A DNA stretch of 64,000 nucleotides, from the NCBI RefSeq assembly GCF_029871235.1, contig NZ_SSOM01000061.1:1-64000 (forward strand). Reading direction: 5' to 3'. The DNA is from Pseudomonas sp. BN411 (lineage in GTDB: Bacteria; Pseudomonadota; Gammaproteobacteria; Pseudomonadales; Pseudomonadaceae). The notes below the pieces were generated by a model that made no database searches, had not been told where the DNA came from, and was given only the letters and a program-made list of their open reading frames with translations. Positions 44,282 to 53,414 of the stretch are shown here, piece after piece; within the stretch, counting starts at the first letter, position 1, and every line of letters begins with the position of its first letter. A program made the position numbers and the translations under genes.

Positions 44282-44502
44282 TCGTGAATGGCCCCGTCGT
44301 CGGTTGTTTGCTCCGACTTGCTCGGTGGGCGAGGGGGCAAGCGGGACTCGCGCGGTGAGCGAGCCTGCCGACAGGAGGGCAGGTGACCGGACCTGACCCC
44401 ACACGAACAGCCTCGCTAGCGCATCGGCGTCGGAGGGGCATCAAGCTTAGGCTTGGTTAACTGGGGCCGGGTGGGTGCATCGCTCGGCGAGGAGCGACCA
44501 TA

Positions 44503-44709
44503 ATGAGTGAGAGTTTTGCTGTGCAGTATTCCAAAATGCTGAAGCGCGCCACGCAAGTTCTCGGCAGTCGAAAGGCCGCCGAGCGCTGGATGGAGGCGCC
44601 GTCCTTGGGGCTCGAGGGGCGTCGTCCGATCGACATGCTCGCCAGCGCAGAGGACCTGGAAGTGCTCATGACCTTTCTCGGGCGTATCGAGTATGGGGTT
44701 TATCACTGA
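44503..44709 (+). CDS. Orphan Xre/MbcA/ParS-type toxin-binding domain protein
   Basis: A 68-residue protein that is essentially one DUF2384 domain (ATQVLGSRKAAERWMEAPSLGLEGRRPIDML, then TFLGRIEYGVY). In RES/Xre toxin-antitoxin systems this domain binds the toxin, behind a helix-turn-helix that is largely absent here. ATG 44503 follows GAGGAG. No RES-type toxin gene is visible downstream, where the broken phosphatase gene starts 78 bp later. The protein may be a lone antitoxin, a remnant, or a partner of the phosphatase. Confidence 0.75.
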   Translation: MSESFAVQYSKMLKRATQVLGSRKAAERWMEAPSLGLEGRRPIDMLASAEDLEVLMTFLGRIEYGVYH

Positions 44710-44787
44710 CCCTGAGTTGTAAGGCCGCCGTTGCCGGCCTGGCGTGACCTGCTATCCCCTTTGCAAGCCCACTGTGAGGGTACCGGC

Positions 44788-45633
44788 ATGCGTGAACGAC
44801 CTGTCCCGTTGTCACCGGGGGCGTTAGCTTGCCAGGGCGTCGATCGCGTCCTGCTCGAGGCGGTGATCGCCTTGGTGCTGGAGGCTGGGCATCTGATTGC
44901 TGCGGAACTGGTGCGACCCGGGGGACCGAGAGGCGCCGGGGACAAGGCCGAGATTGATGTCGAGGTTGAGGTGATACTGCGCCAGGGACTGACTAAGCTG
45001 CTGGCCTGTGACTTTGTCGGTGAGAAACCGGTGTGCAGCTGACGGGGCATCACGATTGCTGGGTTGTGGATCCCAATGATGGCACCCGTGACTTCCTGCA
45101 AGGCCACCTGGGCTCGGCGATTTCCGTGGGCTTGCTACGAGAGTGTGTGCCGGTACTGGGCGTCGTCTTTGCCCCGCTGACGGCGCATGGCACCGATTGC
45201 ATGGCATGGGCCGAGGTTGCTCCGTAATGGCGCGTTGATTGCGCCGAACATCGCGACAGGCGGACTGGCGGAAGGTGCGCAAGTCTTCGTCAGCCTCGCG
45301 GCGGGCGCCCGGCCGACCCAGAACGCCGAGCTTTGTGCGCCCGCCACCTTCCACCCTATGCCCAGCATTGCCTATCGGCTTGCGCGGGTGGCCGCGGGGG
45401 ACGGGATCGCTGCAGTATCCTTGTACGCGGTGTCGACCCACGATGTGGTGGCAGGCCACGCGCTGCTGCGGGCCGGTGGCGGTGGCCTCTGGAACGAACG
45501 GGGACAGGCCTTGGGTTACGCGACAGCGGTGACATTCAATCAACCAGTCGGGTATTGCTTCGGCGGCGGGGAAATAGCCTGTCAGGAACTGATGAAGCGC
45601 CCGTGGCAGATTGTTCTCGCGGGCGGAGCATAA
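44788..45633 (+). pseudogene. Inositol-monophosphatase-family gene, broken by two compensating frameshifts
   Basis: Reading across three segments gives one IMPase/CysQ-like protein. 44788-45042 encodes the N-terminus (LLEAVIALVLEAGHLIAAELVRPGG to LLACDFVGEK). 45033-45227, in another frame, encodes the metal site WVVDPNDGTRDFLQG and LGVVFAPLTAHG. From about 45215 the first frame resumes (RLLRNGALIAPN to THDVVAGHALLRAGGG). So one indel near 45030-45040 and an opposite one near 45215 disrupt it. The start ATG has GAGGG upstream. The substrate, if it were active, would be a phosphorylated small molecule such as an inositol phosphate or a 3'-phosphonucleotide. Confidence 0.75.
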
Positions 45634-45824
45634 CTGTGTGGCGGGCCTACACGCGGGCAGTCGCCCTACCCTATGTGAAAGCCAACTGCTGAGTTCTGCT
45701 GCGGGTCCGGAGCACCGATGGGCCGTATTCGGGGGAGCACGTCATCCCACCGAGCAAAGCGCCTACAGGAGTATCGTGTGCCAGATAAGCAAAGGCGTAC
45801 ATATATCCGGGTAGGAGGTGCTCG

Positions 45825-46139
45825 ATGAAGATAGCTGCTATGGAACAGGCCGAATCGGTCCGTGATGTCCTGTGCGACGTCTGTGGCACTAGCACGCGTA
45901 TTCAAGGGGATGGATCGCAATTTGGCACGCTTCGCGCCAGTTGGGGCTATGGCTCGGCCCATGATGGCGAACGCTATGAGGTCCATCTGTGCGAACCCTG
46001 TTTTTTCAGGACGCTTTCAGGCCTCAGCCGTGACCGCATGGTGAACTTCATGTTCAGTGAGGAGGATCAAGACCTCAGCGATTTTGGGCGCGTTGCTCGC
46101 GATGATCTGTCCAATGACGGCGGCAATTCGGTCACCTGA
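45825..46139 (+). CDS. Small zinc-ribbon protein of unknown function
   Basis: A 104-residue protein with two CxxC knuckles, CDVCGTSTRI and CEPCFFRT, set about 40 residues apart, and a conserved-looking middle FGTLRASWGYGSAHDGERYEVHLCEPC. ATG 45825 follows an excellent TAGGAGGTG ribosome binding site. It looks intact among decayed neighbours. No function is recognised. Confidence 0.75.
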   Translation: MKIAAMEQAESVRDVLCDVCGTSTRIQGDGSQFGTLRASWGYGSAHDGERYEVHLCEPCFFRTLSGLSRDRMVNFMFSEEDQDLSDFGRVARDDLSNDGGNSVT

Positions 46140-46371
46140 TTTCCCTGCTGGAGCAGCATCCTGGGTCTAGCCGGCATTTCACCTGGAATTGCAGATTCAA
46201 CGTCAGCGGGGCGGTGTATGAAACGCTTTACTCAGGGAGAGCATCTAGGCTAAAGCTCTAGGCATTTAGCTGTCCCGACTGCCTGAAAATTGCTACGGCA
46301 GCAGCTTGTTCACGTCATGAGCAGTGGCAGTGACTGAAGGCCGAACGGTGTCGATCTTAAGCTGTGCGGTC
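46140..46371. other. Gap without a recognisable gene
   Basis: No frame with a start, ribosome binding site and family motif is visible. It separates the zinc-ribbon gene from the remnants listed next. Confidence 0.5.
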
Positions 46372-46422
46372 TCACTGGACCCAAGATCTTACTGCTGCAG
46401 CACCATACTCGACCTTCCAAGC
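46372..46422 (-). pseudogene. Remnant of a second mvaT-like gene (last 16 codons)
   Basis: Read on the minus strand this encodes AWKVEYGAAAVRSWVQ and a stop, matching the C-terminus AWKAEYGAATVKSWVQ of the intact MvaT paralogue at 46708 in 13 of 16 residues. It is fused directly to the duplicated phosphatase fragment. Confidence 0.8.
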
Positions 46423-46425
46423 GTT

Positions 46426-46689
46426 TATCGGCTCGCGCGGGTGGCCGCAGGGGATGGGATTGCAGCGGTGTCGTTGTACGCGGTGTCGCCCCACGATGTG
46501 GTGGCTGGTCACGCGCTGCTGCGGGCAGGTGGCGGCGGCCTATGGAATGAGCAGGGGCTAGAGTTGGGTTACGCCACGCCAGCGGAGTTCAATCAATCCG
46601 CTAGACATTGTTTCGGAGGGGCTGAAGCGGCTTGCTTCGGGCTGATGCAGCGTCCATGGCGGACTGTTTTACTCGACCGCCATGAATAG
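46426..46689 (+). pseudogene. Duplicated 3' fragment of the inositol-phosphatase gene
   Basis: The translation YRLARVAAGDGIAAVSLYAV, then HDVVAGHALLRAGGGGLWNE, repeats the C-terminal third of the phosphatase at about 45370-45615, with scattered base differences. No start or N-terminal part is present. Confidence 0.85.
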
Positions 46690-46707
46690 CCACGAAGCCG
46701 CGCCTCT

Positions 46708-47064
46708 TCACTGGACCCACGATTTTACTGTCGCGGCTCCATACTCGGCTTTCCAAGCATTCAGCACCTTGTTGTTACCGCCCTTCGTCTCGACCACTTC
46801 ATTGGTGTGCGGATTCTTGTAGGTCTTGACGGTGCGCTCGCGACGGTGGCCCTTCTGAACCGGCAGGGGCGCGCGGGTGCGACCGGGGTCTAGGATGTTG
46901 ATTACCGCCTTTAGCCCCAAGCCATATTCATCCAGAAGCGCTCGGAGTTTGGTTTCAAACTCAATTTCGCGCTTGAGCTCTGAGTCGTTTTTGAGGCTGT
47001 TCAGCGCGGTGAGTTGTTCCGCCAGTTGTGCTTCCAGGCGTTTAAATTCAGCCAGTTTGCTCAT
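46708..47064 (-). CDS. MvaT/MvaU-type H-NS family xenogeneic silencer
   Basis: A 118-residue nucleoid protein. It has an N-terminal coiled-coil oligomerisation helix (MSKLAEFKRLEAQLAEQLTALNSLKND), a linker, and the C-terminal DNA-binding part TVKTYKNPHTNEVVETKGGNNKVLNAWKAEYGAATVKSWVQ typical of MvaT. ATG 47064 follows AAGGAG. MvaT-type proteins silence AT-rich foreign DNA. This island-borne paralogue may modulate the lower-GC catabolic cluster that follows. Confidence 0.92.
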   Translation of the reverse strand: MSKLAEFKRLEAQLAEQLTALNSLKNDSELKREIEFETKLRALLDEYGLGLKAVINILDPGRTRAPLPVQKGHRRERTVKTYKNPHTNEVVETKGGNNKVLNAWKAEYGAATVKSWVQ

Positions 47065-47433
47065 TGCGTTCTCCTTAGCGTGATGCCAATGGACGCCGCA
47101 GTTGGCCGGCAATGCCCACATATACTCTGGCGGTTGTCATTGCTCTTGATTGGCTTACAAGAATGGCTCTGTTCCAAACCATCAGTCCAAATTCTCTGCT
47201 ATGTGCCTGACGAGCTTGAGTGGTTCGGCGCTGTCGATGATAGAGAACATCAGATCTCGTTTGCTGCGGGGAAGCCGTTGGGCGCAGCGTTTCGCAGTAG
47301 CCTTGATGGCTCTATCCGAACAGTGAATCTGAGCGGCGAGCAAGAGGGCAATGGTGGCGTCCAATAAAGTCAAACTGCGATGCCTTGTGTCAGTTAGTAA
47401 GCCAGTATTCGCCAACTTGTAGGTCACTTCAAG
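47065..47433. other. 369-bp stretch without a supported gene
   Basis: It contains the mvaT promoter region at its left. Open frames of about 80 codons exist on both strands but lack ribosome binding sites and recognisable motifs. Confidence 0.45.
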
Positions 47434-47900
47434 TTAGAGGATGCGCTGTTCGATGACGTCCGCCGGGGCGTTGACGTAGGCCTTGCCGGCGATGAGTTTG
47501 GCAGTGGCCTACTTGTTCTCATCGTTGGCGTTGATTATGCGGCTGGCGTCGAGCAGAGCCATTACCAGGGCCCGCGCGGTAACGGGGTTCTGCTCGACGA
47601 AGTCGCGCGAGCAACCCAGCACTTTCTCCGGATGGTCCGCCCAGATCTGCTGGGTGGTGGTGGCGGTGAAACCGATCTTGTCGAAGATCGCCGATGCACC
47701 ACAGGACTTGCCGACGCAGAAGCCGTCCATGTTGCCGACGTGCAGGTAGGCGGCCATCTGCGGCGGCACGGTGATGTCTTCACATCGGCTATCGAGTTGA
47801 TGCCGTGGCTGGCCAGACAGTAGTAGAGCCACATGGTGTCCTGGGCATGCGCGTCGGCCCCTGGGAAACTGAAATTCCATAGACCTACTGGCCATAGCAC
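47434..47900 (-). pseudogene. Nitrate/taurine-type ABC substrate-binding protein (NrtA/NasS-like) remnant
   Basis: The minus-strand pieces read VGLWNFSFPGAD then TMWLYYCLASHGINSIADVK in one frame, VPPQMAAYLHVGNMDGFCVGKS then DHPEKVLGCSRDFVEQNPVTARALVMALLDASR in another, then a TAG at 47509, then KLIAGKAYVNAPADVIEQRIL. These match the order of NrtA/CmpA-type binding proteins. A frameshift near 47770, an internal stop and a missing N-terminus show it is dead. Confidence 0.8.
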
Positions 47901-47910
47901 GTACCTCTGT

Positions 47911-47933
47911 GTCCCCCGTCAGGGGGGCAGACA
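47911..47933 (+). promoter_or_regulatory. 23-bp near-palindromic element, copy 1
   Basis: Fits GTCCCY-N3-YAGGGGGRCAGACA, 119 bp upstream of the esterase start at 48053. The same 23-bp pattern recurs at 53415 and 58641, each before another transcription unit of the cluster. Confidence 0.6.
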
Positions 47934-48052
47934 CTCATGCCGGCATGCTGGAACCTAACCCAAAGAAGCTTTCGGGCGGCGCTCTGCCAAGGACGTTCAA
48001 TTCGGCATGCAGCGCCTTCTTTTGTCGCAAATTGCTCTTGGGAGAGATTCGG

Positions 48053-49000
48053 ATGTCGCTTGATCCAGAGGTCACGGCACTGCTGAGTTTGATTGAGGAG
48101 CACCTACCTGCGCTTGGCAGTGTGCCAATCGATGTGTATCGCGGCATTAATGGCAGCTTGGTCTCCGCTATGCCCCCGGGGCCTGAGTTACATCAGGTGA
48201 AAGACATGGACTTCGCTGGACCTGGTGGCAACCTACGGCTACGCCTGTACGTGCCGCAGGCCGTTAATCCCGAACTAGTGATCTTGTATTTCCATGGTGG
48301 TGGTTGGACCGTTGGGGATCTGGACAGCCATGACGCGGCGCTACGAATGCTGGCAAAGGACACTGGAGCAGCATTGGTGTCAGTCGATTATCGATTGGCG
48401 CCGGAGCATTCTTTCCCGGCGGCTATTGACGATGCCTACGCCGCGCTGACCTGGGTAAGTGATGCCTTACCGCGCTGGTTTGGCTCCCCGCTCCCGCTGG
48501 TGGTAGGTGGTGACAGCGCGGGGGGGAATCTGTCTGCGGTGGTTTCTATTATGGCCCGCGATCGCCAGGGGCCATCGATCACTGCTCAGCTGCTTCTCTA
48601 TCCCAGCACTGCCGGCTGTGAGTTTATCAATTCACCGCATCTATGTGGTGAAGAGCCACCATTTCTCAGGCTGTCGGACATCAATTGGTTCTTTGATCAA
48701 TACGTGCCCGACTGTGCCACTCGCCGCGATCCTCGTTTTGCACCACTGCTCATGGACGACCTTCGTGGTCTGCCGCCAGCACTGGTATTGACTGCTCAGT
48801 ACGACCTATTGACAGCGGAGGGAAAGACTTACTCGAGGCGTCTCAAGGATGCAGGTACTCCATGTGAGTTCTTGTGTTATGACGGCACGGTGCATGGGTT
48901 CTTCTCTCTGGCGCCTACTCAGCGTCAGGCTGTTCAAGCGCGTAAGGATATAGGCGCATTTCTGAATAGAGTGGTGAGGAGGGCGCCCATAAAGTCGTAA
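48053..49000 (+). CDS. Alpha/beta-hydrolase, HSL-type esterase/lactonase
   Basis: A 315-residue cytoplasmic esterase with oxyanion motif HGGGW (81-85), nucleophile Ser155 in GGDSAGGN, a late Asp (TAQYDLLTAEG) and His (DGTVHGFFS). It has no signal peptide, unlike the esterase at 14467. ATG 48053 follows GGGAGAG. In a cluster with a Baeyer-Villiger monooxygenase the natural role is hydrolysis of the lactone or ester formed by that enzyme, giving a hydroxy acid. It is preceded by copy 1 of the shared 23-bp element. Confidence 0.88.
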   Translation: MSLDPEVTALLSLIEEHLPALGSVPIDVYRGINGSLVSAMPPGPELHQVKDMDFAGPGGNLRLRLYVPQAVNPELVILYFHGGGWTVGDLDSHDAALRMLAKDTGAALVSVDYRLAPEHSFPAAIDDAYAALTWVSDALPRWFGSPLPLVVGGDSAGGNLSAVVSIMARDRQGPSITAQLLLYPSTAGCEFINSPHLCGEEPPFLRLSDINWFFDQYVPDCATRRDPRFAPLLMDDLRGLPPALVLTAQYDLLTAEGKTYSRRLKDAGTPCEFLCYDGTVHGFFSLAPTQRQAVQARKDIGAFLNRVVRRAPIKS

Positions 49001-49161
49001 GAAACTTTTCATCTATATTTGTGGGTGAGAAGAATTGCAAGAAATTCAATTATTGCCAATGGCGTCGAGTGCGCGGCTCGCTGTGAAGTAAGTGTAGTTA
49101 AGGGCCGGCTGCATCAGATTCCGATTATAAAAACAAAACTAAAGTCGGGAGTATTGTAACT

Positions 49162-50889
49162 GTGAACGTTCAGAAAAGTAGTAATGATCACCTGGCCATT
49201 CCAGCGCGAATCGGCGCAAAAATATCTGTGGGTTCCAGCGTTCTGTTGCTGGCTGCTTCAGCCCACGGTATTGAGTTGGGATCAAACCCCGATTTACAAA
49301 TAAAATGGGATAACACTCTTGCGTACACTATCGGTGCCCGCGTAAAGGATGCTGATAGACGCATTGCTACTAACGTCAATTTCGACGAATCTGACAACCT
49401 CTTTTCTGACGCTGGTGACGTGGTCACCAACCGAATTTCAGTTCTTAGCGAGTTCGATACCGTCTACAAGGAAAACTACGGTTTCCGAGTGAGTGCTTCT
49501 GCCTGGAAGGACTTCGCGTACGACAACTCATCCTCCACCGCCTCGGGTGATTTTATACCAGGGGTGCCTTACCGCGAACTGGCAAGCTATGACAATCGGC
49601 GATACTCCTCTTACACGAAGCGTAACTATGTGCAAGGCGCTGAAATATTGGATGCCTTCGTGTTTGGCGGTTTTGATTTGGGCGATCACCGAGTGGACCT
49701 TAAGCTCGGCCAGCTAATGCAATACTGGGGTAACTCGATTTTCCAAGGTTTTCACAGTATTTCCTATTCACAATCTCCTCTTGATCTGGGTAAGGCCTTG
49801 GCTAACCCGGGTGCTCGATTGAATGAACTGTTCCTGCCTCGGGAGCAGATCGCCGGTCAAATTCAGTTGACCCCGGACCTTAGTCTGGCGGCCCAGTATT
49901 TTTTTGGCTGGGATCACGATCGACTACCTGAAGGTGGCACCTACTTGGGCTTTGCCGACTTCTTGTTTAACGGGCCTGACAAGGCATTTTTGGGCCAGTT
50001 CGATCCCGTCACGGGAGCGCCGGTATTGGTACGGCGAAGCAGTGCCTTCGAGCCGGACGATAACAACGGGAATTTTGGCTTGGCCCTGCGCTGGTCGCCT
50101 GAGTTCCTACGGGGAACTGTTGGGGCTTACTACCGGCATTTTGATGAAACACAGCCTTGGGCTCCTTTGCTGGGAGTGGACCCATCCACCGGTGGTCTGA
50201 ATTATCACTTGGCATACGCCAAGGGCGTCGACATGTTTGCGCTGAGCCTCGACAAGCAGATTGGCGATTACAGCTTCGGCTTTGAGCTGTCTCACCGCAG
50301 AAACACCGCTCTGATGTCCACGACCGGCCCGTTACCCAGCGATCTTTCTGGGAAAGAAGGTGCACGAGGCAACACAGTGCATGCAATCGCCAACGTGGCC
50401 ATAGGCCTGACACCGACCCGGTTCTACGACACTGGCACTGCGCTTGTTGAGTTGAGTTGGGGTCACCTGCTGAGTGTCACTGAGAATAAGGAGCTCTATA
50501 ACGGTGAAGGTACTGCTGCGTGCCGTCGCAAGTGGGACGGCTGTTCCACCGATGACGTGGTGAATTTGGCGTTCCAATTTGAACCACAATGGCTGCAGCC
50601 TATCGCTGGAGTGGACCTGTCGTTACCGATCAGCGGAACGTACGGGGTATATGGCAATGGCGCGACCCTATCTAGTGGATATCAGGGTTCGATGAACTAT
50701 TCAGTTGGACTGAGTGCCGATATCCAGCGGCAGTACAAAGTCAAACTGGCCTACAACGGCTACTACTACCGCCCAGGCTCGCAGGCGTCCTATACGCCCG
50801 GTGGTCCTGAGCATTACGAGTCCGGCAATGGCTATTACTGGCTCAACGACCGTGACTGGGTGTCGCTGACATTCCAGGCGACTTTCTGA
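49162..50889 (+). CDS. DUF1302 outer-membrane-like protein
   Basis: A 575-residue exported protein (GTG start 49162 behind GGGAG). The signal region ISVGSSVLLLAASAHGIEL is followed by many short amphipathic, aromatic-rich strands and a terminal SLTFQATF ending in Phe, as in outer-membrane barrels. DUF1302 proteins accompany DUF1329, YCF48 and MMPL genes in clusters for degradation of hydrophobic compounds (steroids, terpenes, alkanes) and are thought to help substrate passage through the outer membrane. Followed at 31 bp by the DUF1329 gene. Confidence 0.85.
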   Translation: MNVQKSSNDHLAIPARIGAKISVGSSVLLLAASAHGIELGSNPDLQIKWDNTLAYTIGARVKDADRRIATNVNFDESDNLFSDAGDVVTNRISVLSEFDTVYKENYGFRVSASAWKDFAYDNSSSTASGDFIPGVPYRELASYDNRRYSSYTKRNYVQGAEILDAFVFGGFDLGDHRVDLKLGQLMQYWGNSIFQGFHSISYSQSPLDLGKALANPGARLNELFLPREQIAGQIQLTPDLSLAAQYFFGWDHDRLPEGGTYLGFADFLFNGPDKAFLGQFDPVTGAPVLVRRSSAFEPDDNNGNFGLALRWSPEFLRGTVGAYYRHFDETQPWAPLLGVDPSTGGLNYHLAYAKGVDMFALSLDKQIGDYSFGFELSHRRNTALMSTTGPLPSDLSGKEGARGNTVHAIANVAIGLTPTRFYDTGTALVELSWGHLLSVTENKELYNGEGTAACRRKWDGCSTDDVVNLAFQFEPQWLQPIAGVDLSLPISGTYGVYGNGATLSSGYQGSMNYSVGLSADIQRQYKVKLAYNGYYYRPGSQASYTPGGPEHYESGNGYYWLNDRDWVSLTFQATF

Positions 50890-50920
50890 CCATCGACCTT
50901 CACGCGAGCGAGGATTAACC

Positions 50921-52261
50921 ATGAACCGAGGCCGTATTTACTCATTTCTTTGCATGACTCTGATTTTCAAGGCGAGCACAATTTATGCCGCTGAAGATCT
51001 GACACCATGGGGCGCAATAAAGGGTGCAAACGCTGACGGCTCAATTCCTGTCTACAGCGATGCGCCCACTCAGCCACCGGCGGGCTTTTCCGGCGAGGCC
51101 GGGCACTATCCAGATCCATTTGCCAACGAAAAGCCGCTGTACTCTGTGAGCAACGGTAACCAGGGCCAGTATGCTGACGTCCTCACTGACGGCGTTAAAG
51201 AACTTCTGAAACGATTCCCCAGCTATCGAGTTGATGTTTACCCGACCCATCGTACCCACCGCTATTCGACCTGGGAGCTTCAGCAGATTGCCAAGAACGC
51301 CACTTCAGCCAAGTTGGTAGGTGAAGGGGATGGTGTCGAAGGTTCCTACGGCCCCGTGCCGTTTCCTAAACCGAGCAACGGTTATGAAGTGCTGTGGAAT
51401 CATTACAACCGGTCGGAACCGGCAGCCTTCCAGTTTCGTGCATGGGGTTACTTGGTGGATGCTTCGGGTCGGCCGACCCTCATCGAAGACCTTTCTCTAA
51501 AAACCCTCAAGCTGGTTCATGATCAGCGCAAGACTAGTCTGGAGGGCCCTTACAAGCAGAAAACTCGCATGACCTACCAAGGGCCTGCGTCTCAGTCCGG
51601 CACGCAGTTGCTGTGGTTCTACTCGCAGAACTACAGCAAGGATAATCAGATCTTTTATTCGTACACGCCTGGTCAGCGACGTGTGCGAATAGCTCCGGAG
51701 TTTGCCTATGACACTCCGGTAGCCAGCAAGGGAGGGGCAATTGTCTATGACGAAGTATCTCTTTTCGAGGGGCGTCCGGATCGCTTTGATTTCAAGATTG
51801 TAGGCCGCAAAGAAATAATTGTGCCCTATAACAACAACCGCATGAACGAACCATCTGCTACTAAGGAGTCCGTTCTCGGCAAGAATTTTATAAGCCCCGA
51901 CTGGATGCGTTGGGAGAAGCATCGGGTATGGGTGCTTGAGGCGAACCTAAAACCCGGAAAGCGCCACATTTACAGTAAGCGCCGATTTTACGTGGATGAG
52001 GACAGCTGGGCGATCTTGGCTTCTGAATCCTATGATCAAGCTGGAAAGCTTTACCGTGTGGGTATGATGAACCCTGTACTGATGTATGACACCGGTACTC
52101 AATGGTGCAATTCGTTCATCATTTATGACTTGATCAAGAACAACTACTCAATCTCGGTTTGGTTGGGCGGCAATGAACGCAATTTCCTCAAGGCTCAAAA
52201 AGAGCTGTTTGCAGAGAAGGAGTTTACTCCCGAAGCAGTTCAGGCATCTGGCGTGCGTTGA
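50921..52261 (+). CDS. DUF1329 periplasmic/outer-membrane-associated protein (LolA/LolB-like fold)
   Basis: A 446-residue protein with a signal peptide (RIYSFLCMTLIFKASTIYAA) and the DUF1329 pattern (LTPWGAIKGANADGSIPVYSDAP, YPTHRTHRYSTW, FRAWGYLVDASGRPTLIEDL, YVDEDSWAILASESYDQAGKLYRVG). The family has a lipoprotein-carrier-like beta fold and is paired with DUF1302 genes, as here. The likely role is handling of a hydrophobic substrate in the periplasm. A hairpin overlapping the end region follows at 52273. Confidence 0.87.
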   Translation: MNRGRIYSFLCMTLIFKASTIYAAEDLTPWGAIKGANADGSIPVYSDAPTQPPAGFSGEAGHYPDPFANEKPLYSVSNGNQGQYADVLTDGVKELLKRFPSYRVDVYPTHRTHRYSTWELQQIAKNATSAKLVGEGDGVEGSYGPVPFPKPSNGYEVLWNHYNRSEPAAFQFRAWGYLVDASGRPTLIEDLSLKTLKLVHDQRKTSLEGPYKQKTRMTYQGPASQSGTQLLWFYSQNYSKDNQIFYSYTPGQRRVRIAPEFAYDTPVASKGGAIVYDEVSLFEGRPDRFDFKIVGRKEIIVPYNNNRMNEPSATKESVLGKNFISPDWMRWEKHRVWVLEANLKPGKRHIYSKRRFYVDEDSWAILASESYDQAGKLYRVGMMNPVLMYDTGTQWCNSFIIYDLIKNNYSISVWLGGNERNFLKAQKELFAEKEFTPEAVQASGVR

Positions 52262-52272
52262 CATTGCACAAA

Positions 52273-52300
52273 AAAGGCCCGCGTAACATTGCGGGCCTTT
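52273..52300 (+). terminator. Hairpin terminator between the DUF1329 and dehydrogenase genes
   Basis: AAAGGCCCGC / GCGGGCCTTT with an 8-nt loop. The T run is short, so read-through to the dehydrogenase gene 21 bp later is likely. Confidence 0.65.
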
Positions 52301-52320
52301 CATGGGATCAGGAGAGAGGA

Positions 52321-53361
52321 ATGAAAGCTCTTGTTTATGCCGGGCCTCGGAAAATTACTTATACCGACATGCCTGACCCGATTATTGAAGAAGATCGGGA
52401 TGTCATTGTGCAAGTCAGTGCCTGCAGTATTTGCGGTAGCGATCTTCATATTTATGCAGGTGAATCCTTTACAGGTGAATCGGGCGGCTTTTGCGTGGGG
52501 CACGAAGCTGTCGGCGAGGTGGTGGCAGTTGGCTCAGGGGTGCGTCACCGAAAGGTAGGCGACCGAGTCATGCTGCCAGCGGCGGTTGGTTGCGGCGAAT
52601 GTCGTAAATGCCTGGCGGGCGATGTCCTGCAGTGCCTGAATTTCCGGCAGCAGTGCTACGGCTTGGGATCGGCTTTACAGGGTTGCCAAGCGCAACTGGT
52701 TCGAGTGCCAGTCGGTGACCTCAACAGCAGCATTATTCCCGATGGGCTGAGTGACGAGCAGGCGTTAATGCTGACCGACAGTATGGCCACGGCATGGTAT
52801 GGCTGTCGCAACGCTGCAATTCGTCCTGGGGCGGATGTGGCTATTGTAGGGCTCGGTCCTATAGGTCTGATGGCTATTGAGGGCGCCTTTGCCATGGGGG
52901 CTGCCCGGGTGTTTGCTATTGACCCGGTGAAGGAACGGCGTGCATGGGCTCAGTCTCTGGGTGCCATTGCTCTGGAGCCGTTGACTGCAGCTGAGGTGAT
53001 CCGCGACGCGACCGCCGGACAGATGCTGGATTGTGTTGTGGAGGCAGCAGGGACTACCCCTGCATTGACGAACGCTTTGAAGTTGGCCGGACGAGAGAAA
53101 AATGTATCGGTTATCGGCGTCAACCTTTCACCCAACTTCCCCTTTCCACTTGGTGAAGTGCTCTTGCGTGGCGTGAATCTGGCGATTGGTACCTGCTCGG
53201 TCCCGCGTTACTGGCCCGAGCTGATTCCGCTGGTGCGGGAGGGACGGCTTAACCCCCATCGTTTCATCACCCATCGCGCTCCTCTGGCAGAAGGCGCCGC
53301 AATCTACACAGCTTTTGCCGAACGTCAGGAAGGCATATTGAAGGCGGTCCTTAGACCCTAA
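52321..53361 (+). CDS. Zinc-dependent medium-chain alcohol dehydrogenase
   Basis: A 346-residue MDR enzyme. Catalytic zinc ligands are Cys38 (CSICGSDLH), His61 and Glu62 (GHEAVGEV), structural zinc ligands are Cys91, Cys94, Cys97 and Cys105, and the nucleotide site is AIVGLGPIGLMA with an acidic residue (FAIDPVKER) favouring NAD. ATG 52321 follows CAGGAGAGG. It likely oxidises the hydroxy acid or alcohol intermediate of the pathway. The substrate is inferred from context. Confidence 0.9.
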   Translation: MKALVYAGPRKITYTDMPDPIIEEDRDVIVQVSACSICGSDLHIYAGESFTGESGGFCVGHEAVGEVVAVGSGVRHRKVGDRVMLPAAVGCGECRKCLAGDVLQCLNFRQQCYGLGSALQGCQAQLVRVPVGDLNSSIIPDGLSDEQALMLTDSMATAWYGCRNAAIRPGADVAIVGLGPIGLMAIEGAFAMGAARVFAIDPVKERRAWAQSLGAIALEPLTAAEVIRDATAGQMLDCVVEAAGTTPALTNALKLAGREKNVSVIGVNLSPNFPFPLGEVLLRGVNLAIGTCSVPRYWPELIPLVREGRLNPHRFITHRAPLAEGAAIYTAFAERQEGILKAVLRP

Positions 53362-53414
53362 GGGGTCACAACTGAGTCCGCGGGCTCGGTACGAGGATTT
53401 GCTTGGTGCTTCGT

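Noticed and set aside
46324-46689. Continuous 121-codon frame that could be called a gene
   Set aside because: Its first part is the antisense of an mvaT remnant and its second part the duplicated phosphatase tail, so the joint frame is a chance fusion.
47182-47427. 81-codon minus-strand frame near the mvaT gene
   Set aside because: No ribosome binding site and no similarity I can recognise. The surroundings are decayed island DNA.
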